Assembly (NCBI RefSeq): GCF_958298935.1
Contig: NC_084934.1
Coordinates: 5,954,501 to 6,018,500 of the forward strand
DNA from: Phragmites australis
Lineage: Eukaryota > Streptophyta > Magnoliopsida > Poales > Poaceae
Reading direction: 5' to 3'
DNA: 64,000 bases
Positions 57,937 through 64,000 of this stretch are shown here, in pieces. Position 1 is the stretch's first letter. Every line of letters starts with the position of its first letter. Made by a program: the position numbers and the translations under genes. The notes beneath the pieces are model-generated. The model made no database searches, was not told the DNA's origin, and was given only the letters and a program-made list of their open reading frames with translations.

Positions 57937-58155
57937 GGATGGGGATGGCATCGGGGTGGAGAACGGGGCAGCGTTAGGGAGGAGGACGGGGCCAGCGTCG
58001 GAAAGGAGGACGAGAACGGCGTTAGGGAGCAGGACGGCAACTACGTCGGGGATGAGGACAGGGTCGACGTTGGGGAGTAGGACGGGAGCGGCGTTGGGGA
58101 GGAGGACGGTGACGACATCGGGGGGGAGGACGGTGACGGCGTCAAGGAGGGCCAG
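57937..58155 (+). repeat. 24-bp minisatellite encoding an 8-residue repeat
   Basis: Units start with GACGG or a variant at 57961, 57985, 58009, 58033, 58057, 58081 and 58105, exactly 24 bp apart, with degenerate units on both sides. Because 24 is a multiple of three, the plus-strand frame 57905-58213 stays open and repeats RTG.ALG. octets. There is no evidence that it is translated. Confidence 0.85.
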
Positions 58156-58189
58156 GACGGTGGGCTCGAGGTCGTCAGTGCGGGCTCAT

Positions 58190-59082
58190 GGTAATATGAA
58201 CAAGGGTTCCTGATCTTCCGAAAGGTTCTGGTAACTCTCGATTTGGTGGAAACGAGACACAAGTCGATCCGGCTTCCGAACAACACGATCCGAAACCCCG
58301 CAATCGCAGCACCACGTCCCCTCTGGTTATCAACCGGCGTAGCACGGTTGACCTCGCCAAGAAGGCTAAAGTCCTTGCCTGCGAATCGAAGAACACAAGC
58401 AAGAACAAGGAAAAAATGCAACCAAATTGCAGATGAATGATTAATCTCACGAGTTGGGGTCTCACAAACCGACGAAACGGCGAAACTGTTCTTGACAGAA
58501 TAATCTAAGCAAACCCTCTCCTAATGAGAGCGGTGGCGGCTGATAATAAGGGTCTAAGGGTCGTCACACCCCCTGGACATGCTCCCCTAATGGGCCCAAC
58601 GACGATACACGGCCCATGGACTAAAAACGGTGACGCAGCACCGGGATAGATTCTGGACGCTGACTTGTTTCGACGTTTCCTATTGACTCAGAAGGAATTT
58701 GGACCTCAAACCAACGCCATTGGTTTCCTTATGAAATTATCTTTCCAACCATATGTGGATCGTCGAAAACGGAGTCCGGATGCGTCCTGGGCATCCGTTT
58801 TACTGCTCGCTGGTCCTGGAGGTCGAGGCTGATTCGGACTCGAGTTGGACTGGAACTCCTGCTGTTGTTGGACGTCCTAGCTGCTCCTTCACGCCTCCAA
58901 CTCCATGATTCCTAAGCAACACATAATCATTAGGTAGCAATCTATTCTCAAAATTATATAAAGAGTTGCTTAAGAATGAGCTCACCTCTAAATTTAATTG
59001 TCGTGCGCGAGCTCTTGTGATTGGACCTTGAAAGTTCAATGGAGGATCATTGTATGTATCCAAAGGAGTGATGTCCTCATCA
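58190..59082 (-). repeat. 3' LTR of the CRM-like element
   Basis: In minus sense it starts TGATGAGGACATC at 59082, next to the purine tract, and appears to end near 58190-58194 (CCCTTGTTCA or a few bases on). That gives about 890 bp. The distal end is uncertain because the second LTR is outside the window. Confidence 0.55.
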
Positions 59083-62036
59083 TCCTCCCCCTCTTGAATT
59101 GGAGTCGTCCTCGACTCAAGCTCATCATCGGCTCCCAAGTAAGGTTTCAAATCTGCAATGTTAAAAGAAGGACTAACCCCGAACTCGGGTGGCAACTCAA
59201 GTTTATATGCATTATCATTTATTTTCTTAATTATCTTATAAGGACCAGCAGCTCTTGGCATTAATTTAGACTTACGCAGCTCTGGAAACCTATCTTTTCT
59301 TAAATGTAACCACACTAAATCACCCGGTTCAAGTTTGACTTCTTTCCTACCTTCACTACCAGCAATTCTATACTTTTCATTCATCTTTTCGATATTTATT
59401 TTAGTTGTTTCATGCAACTTACGAATAAAATCAGCACGTGCACTAGCATCACTATGTGTTCTTTCAGTGGTAGGTAAAGGCAAAAGATCAATAGGAGCGC
59501 GAGGGTTAAAACCATACACTACCTGAAAAGGACTTACCTTGGTGGTAGAATGTGTTGCCCGATTATAAGCAAACTCCACGTGGGGCAAACATTCTTCCCA
59601 CATCTTCAAATTTTTCTTCAAAATAGCTCTCAACATGGTACCCAAAGTGCGGTTCACTACCTCCGTTTGGCCATCAGTTTGTGGGTGACAAGTAGTACAA
59701 AACAATAGTTTTGTACCCAACTTATTCCATAGAGTGCGCCAAAAGTGACTCAAAAATTTAGCGTCGCGATCTGAAACAATAGTAGAAGGCATACCATGCA
59801 AGCGAACAATCTCTTTGAAAAAGAGGTCAGCAATATAAACGGCATCATCACTTTTATGACAAGGTATAAAATGTGCCATCTTAGAAAAACGATCCACAAC
59901 AACAAAAATGCTATCCCTCCCCCTCTTAGCCCTAGGCAATCCCAAAACAAAGTCCATCGAAATATCTGCCCAAGGAATAGAAGGAACAGGAAGAGGCATA
60001 TACAAACCATGTGGATTCAAGCGAGACTTAGCCTTTTGACATGTGGTACAGCGTATCACGAACCGCTCAACATCTCTCCTCATCTTTGGCCAAAAGAAGT
60101 GTGTGGCCAACATATCCTCCGTCTTCTTAGCACCAAAATGTCCCATCAATCCTCCTCCATGTGCTTCCTGCAACAACAAAAGACGAACGGAACCAACTGG
60201 AATGCATAGACGGTTAGCTCTAAACATAAATCCATCATTGATCACAAACTTGTTCCATGTACGTCCCTCTTTACAGTTCAGCAATACATCTTTAAAATCA
60301 GGATCAAGCACATATTGTTCTTTTATTGAGTCAAGTCCAAAAATTCTATAATCAAGTTGGGACAACAAAGCATATCGTCTAGACAAAGCATCAACAATTA
60401 TATTATCCTTCCCTTTCTTGTGTTTGATAACATAAGGAACAGATTCAATAAATTCAACCCACTTAGCATGTCTACGATTCAGATTATTTTGAGAACGAAG
60501 ATACTTAAGCGATTCATGATCTGAATGTATAACAAATTCTTTAGGCCACAAATAATGATGCCACGTCTCTAAAGAACGTACAAGTGCATACAATTCCTTA
60601 TCATACGTAGAGTAATTAAGAACAGGGCCATGCAATTTTTCGCTAAAGTATGCAACGGGTTTACCTTCTTGCATCAAAACACCTCCAATGCCAACTCCAC
60701 TAGCATCACATTCTAGCTCAAAGGTCTTACCAAAATTTGGAAGTTGCAGCAATGGCGCGTGCGTAAGCTTGTCCTTCAAAGTGTCAAAGGACTCCTCTTG
60801 TGCCTTACCCCAATGGAACACCACACCTTTCTTTGTCAACTCATGTAAGGGGGCAGCAATGGCGCTGAAATCCTTCACGAAACGACGATAAAAACCTGCA
60901 AGTCCAAGAAAACTTCTCACCTGTTTGATGGTTTGGGGCACCGGCCAACTCTTTATGGCTTCAATTTTCATCTCATCCACCTCAATTCCCTGTGGAGTAA
61001 TAACATAGCCAAGAAAAGAGACTCGATCCGTGCAAAAGATGCACTTCTCAAGGTTACCAAATAAACGTGCATCACGTAAAGCATTAAAAACAGCACGTAA
61101 GTGATCCATATGTTCATCCAAAGACTTGCTATAAATCAATATATCATCAAAGTAAACCACCACAAATCGTCCAATAAAAGCTCTTAAAACCTCATTCATC
61201 AAACGCATGAAAGTGCTAGGTGCATTAGTTAAACCAAAAGGCATTACTAACCACTCATATAATCCGAATTTAGTTTTGAAAGCTGTTTTCCATTCATCTC
61301 TAAGTTTCATTCTAATTTGGTGGTAACCACTACGCAAGTCGATCTTTGTAAAAATTACAGAGCCACACAACTCATCAAGCATATCATCAAGTCTAGGAAT
61401 AGGATGGCGATATCGAATAGTAATGTTATTGATGGCTCTACAATCAACACACATACGCCAAGTACCATCTTTCTTAGGAACCAAAATCACAGGAACAGCA
61501 CAAGGACTAAGGCTCTCACGTACATACCCGCGGTCCAAAAGCTCTTGGACTTACCGCTGAATTTCCTTAGTCTCCTCGGGATTGGTTCGATACGCAGCAC
61601 GATTTGGCAATGTTGCTCCCGGGATCAAATCGATTTGATGCTCTATCCCTCTCATAGGTGGCAGTCCCGGGGGTATCTCAGCTGGGAAAACATCCTCATA
61701 CTCCTGCAAAAGGTTAGTAGCAGCAGGAGGTATCGAACTAATAACATCATCAAGCGAATACAAAACTCGTTTGCAAACCAAGGTGTAGCAAATATCATTA
61801 TTAGAAATTTCAGCAAGGTCACTTTTTAGTGCAAGCATAACACCATCCTTCAATTTTATGCCCTCTACCTTAGAACTAGTTGCAGACTTATCCTTTTTAG
61901 GTGGGTAAAGAGAATTAGCAACTTGCTGATTTTCAGATTTAGTATCACGCAAATTAGCAGCTCGTTCTTTATCAGCTTGTACAATTTCAGCAGGGGTCAT
62001 AGGAATTAGCAGCTCGTTCTTTATCAGCTTGTACAA
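58800..62036 (-). pseudogene. CRM-like gypsy pol (RT, RNase H, integrase), one stop away from open
   Basis: Frame 62036-61551 carries the protease-RT linker (LQEYEDVFPAEIPPGLPPMR) and ends in a TAA. Frame 61538-58800 (912 codons) continues directly in the same register after that stop, which by family comparison replaced a Gln. RT shows [35 protein letters not shown] and the catalytic [10 protein letters not shown]; RNase H shows [14 protein letters not shown]; integrase shows the H..C..C region (CTTCQKAKS), [16 protein letters not shown] and [11 protein letters not shown]; then a GPY/F-like module (AAGPYKI). The last approximately 94 codons lie within the 3' LTR. Apart from the one stop the domain set is complete. 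Confidence 0.9.
59083..59095 (-). promoter_or_regulatory. Polypurine tract of the CRM-like element
   Basis: AAGAGGGGGAGGA in minus sense, directly before the LTR start; it primes plus-strand DNA synthesis in gypsy elements. It also codes for part of the QEGEDDED segment. Confidence 0.65.
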
Positions 62037-62055
62037 TTTCAGCAGGGGTCATAGG
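61952..62055 (-). repeat. 52-bp tandem duplication in the gypsy gag-pol
   Basis: Unit 1 is 61952-62003 and unit 2 is 62004-62055, identical by eye. It encodes PMTPAEIVQADKERAAN twice, and because 52 is not a multiple of three it shifts the frame between the gag-protease and pol parts. Confidence 0.9.
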
Positions 62056-63809
62056 AACCAAAGTAATTTTCTTTCCTTTATGCATAAAAGTATATGTATT
62101 ACTTCTACCATGGTGTATAGCATCATTATCAAATTCCCAAGGTCGACCCAATAAAAGTGAGCAAGCTTCCATAGGTACCACATCACAGTCAACATAATCA
62201 GCATAGGAACCAATGGAAAAAGAAACTCTGCAAGTTTGTGTTACCTTAGCTTTTCCAGCATCATTAAACCACTGAAGGTTATATGGATGGGGGTGTTGGC
62301 GTGTGGCCAAGCCAAGCTTCTTGACCAAATCTGAACTCACCAAATTATTACAACTACCTCCATCGATGATGACACATGCTCGCCGATTTTGGATGACGAA
62401 GAAAATCTGGAACAAGTTATGGCGTTGCAGCTTCTCTGGTTGTTGTACCTTTGTGCTGAGCGCCCGCTGCACAATGATGCTCCTATAGGTCGCTGTGTCA
62501 TCACTGCCCAAGATTTCGTTGCTCTCCTCAACAACTGGTTCTTCTTCTTCTTCTTCCTCAATGTCAGAGGCGCTGATGTACCCATCTTCCGTTGCAATGT
62601 ATGCCCGCTGACTTGGGCAATCCTTCTGCACATGACCGAATCTATGGCAGCGACGGCACTGAATGCCAGAGGTGCGTCCCGTTGATGCAACAGAGGAAAC
62701 ACTCTTGGAAGGTCCCTGCAAAACAGAATTTTTACCTGAGCCTGAAGGTCGTGTAGTGACCGGATTTGGTGCCGTAGCTGCTTGTTGCTTGCTCGCTGGT
62801 GAGGGAGCCCTGTAAGTGGATGGTTTGGACAGCCCCAAGGATGGTCCTGTGCGCGGCGTGTATGTGGTGCTGGCCTTGTACTTGCCCTGCTGCTCACGCC
62901 CCTGCAACTCCTTCTCTGCAAGCATAGCAAACTGAAACAACTGGTTGACATTGTTAAATTCTTTATAATCAATAATATCCTGGATTTCACGTCTCAAACC
63001 CGAATAAAATCGACAAATAGAATCTTCGTTTCCCTCTACTATGCCACAACGCATCAAGCCCTTTTGAAGCTCACCATAATAATCCTGCACAGATTTATCT
63101 CCCTGTTCTAAGCGCATCAATTTCTTACGCAGGTCTCTATGATAAGATGGGGGAACAAATCTATCACGCATGGCAACCTTAAGCTCTTCCCATGTACGAG
63201 GTGTGGCACCATCTGCAGCTAAACCAGTCCACCAAATAATAGCAAAATCTTTAAACTCACTAGTGGCTTGTCTAACTCTATGTTGTTCATGTACTTGGTG
63301 GGCACTAAATTTTTGCTCTACTGTCATCTCCCAATCAAGATATCCCTCAGCATCATAATGTCCCGAAAAAGAAGTATAGTAAATTTAACCTTAGCATAAG
63401 GATCTTCAGGAGCTCGATTATACATACCTCGATGGTGGTGGTGATGTGGAACGCCACCCACACCTGTGGTGTTAGTGCGAAGACGACACCGTAATCTGTT
63501 TTGCAATGTCGCCGCTGGATCAACATTACCATCGTCATCATACAACTCATCACTGGTGTTGCTTCCATTCACATCTTCGTTGTGCACAGGACGGTTTTCC
63601 AAAGCATTTACCCTGTCGGTGAGCTCGGATAACCGTTTGTCCACCCGCTCAACCGCGTTTGCGAGTTTCATCTCAATTATCGCTTCAGTGACAGCCTTGA
63701 TGACTGTCTCCTTCATCTCCTTCTGAGCATTGTCTACAACAGCTTGTAGCTGCTCTTAGCTGACACACTCCTTGAAGTCCTTTGGCGTTTTATCTCCATC
63801 AACTGACAT
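61987..63809 (-). pseudogene. CRM-like gypsy gag-protease
   Basis: The start is probably ATG 63809 (MSVDGDKTPKDFKECV), followed almost at once by a TAA near 63757. A coiled segment follows (EMKLANAVERVDKRLSELTD). A one-base deletion near 63370 separates frame 63716-63324 from frame 63327-61987. The second frame has the gag core (IWWTGLAADGATPRTWEELK, MRDRFVPPSYHRDLRKKLM), a perfect CCHC knuckle (CRRCHRFGHVQKDC) and a protease-like IIDGGSCNNLVSS. It runs into the 52-bp duplication at its end. Confidence 0.85.
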
Positions 63810-64000
63810 TGTGGAAACAAACACAACAACAAACAGTGAAGGTTATCCCTAATAATCGTACTACAAAGGTGGAGTGGTGCCTCTCAATCAAGATCAGCAA
63901 AGGTAGACACCTTACCAAGCTCTTACCAGGGTTCTTACCAGCAAAGCAAAGGATACCTGGAAGGCGTGCGAGCGATTGCAGGGATGCAAACCAGTGCTGT

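Larger units (their letters stand above)
58190..64000 (-). mobile_element. CRM-like Ty3/gypsy retrotransposon (runs off the right edge)
   Basis: The internal region reads from the leader (about 64000-63810) through gag, protease, reverse transcriptase, RNase H and integrase to the 3' LTR. The pol frame runs about 280 bp into the 3' LTR, a trait of the CRM (centromeric) chromovirus lineage, and the LTR start TGATGAGGACATC after a purine tract fits that lineage as I recall it. There is no clear chromodomain. The 5' LTR lies beyond the window. The lineage assignment is an inference; the gypsy assignment is firm. Confidence 0.8.

Noticed and set aside
1..64000. tRNA, rRNA, snoRNA or microRNA genes
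   Set aside because: No tRNA box A/B pair with a cloverleaf, no rRNA core sequence and no microRNA-like precursor was recognised; long hairpins here come from transposon inverted repeats. A dedicated scan would be needed to exclude them.

Overview
The window is plant nuclear DNA, most likely from a grass (Poaceae). The evidence is the gene families (PHF1, an NFD4-type nodulin-like transporter), an extremely GC-rich intronless coding exon next to AT-rich intergenic DNA, GT-AG introns, and a dense nested transposon landscape (Ty3/gypsy, Ty1/copia, MULE, hAT, CACTA, solo LTRs) of the kind found in grass genomes. The genus cannot be told from the sequence. Only two genes look functional: the 3' half of PHF1 (39-2257, +) and a complete NFD4-like transporter (29660-31540, -). 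Nearly everything else is mobile DNA or relics.

Layout. 1-2600: PHF1, last seven exons visible. 5080-5400: F-box relic. 5500-9498: two truncated gypsy elements facing each other. 9730-19122: a second, dead copy of the PHF1 3' half. It is swollen from 1.75 kb to 9.4 kb by a 4.1-kb insertion (10303-14385, itself holding a solo LTR with perfect CTAAT target duplications) and by a 3.87-kb hAT element (14674-18546) whose 8-bp target duplication and empty site can be read from the live PHF1 copy. A second F-box relic follows at 19443. 20440-29360: MULE-1 (+), with a decayed transposase, a plant mobile domain (PMD) gene and a small GRF-like zinc-finger gene. 29660-31540: NFD4-like gene. 31920-36550: a LINE-like tail, a solo LTR and unassigned DNA. 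37292-46715: MULE-2 (-), with about 85-bp terminal inverted repeats, a 9-bp target duplication (7/9), the same three-gene cargo, and a solo LTR inserted in its PMD gene. 48100-49548: small CACTA element with perfect termini and a TAT duplication. 50037-53586: rearranged copia element with a 400-bp, nearly perfect inverted repeat. 53885-58155: tandem repeats and an orphan CACTA-type end. 58190-64000: CRM-like gypsy element (-) that runs off the right edge, disabled by a few point lesions and a 52-bp duplication.

How the pieces relate. PHF1 helps phosphate transporters leave the endoplasmic reticulum. The NFD4-like protein is a multi-pass membrane transporter of unknown substrate. No functional link between them is visible. 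The most distinctive signal is that two MULEs with different termini carry the same transposase + PMD + GRF-finger cargo, point tail-to-tail, and bracket the only complete gene. The composite hAT, the inverted copia repeat and the torn PHF1 duplicate are the next most informative structures.
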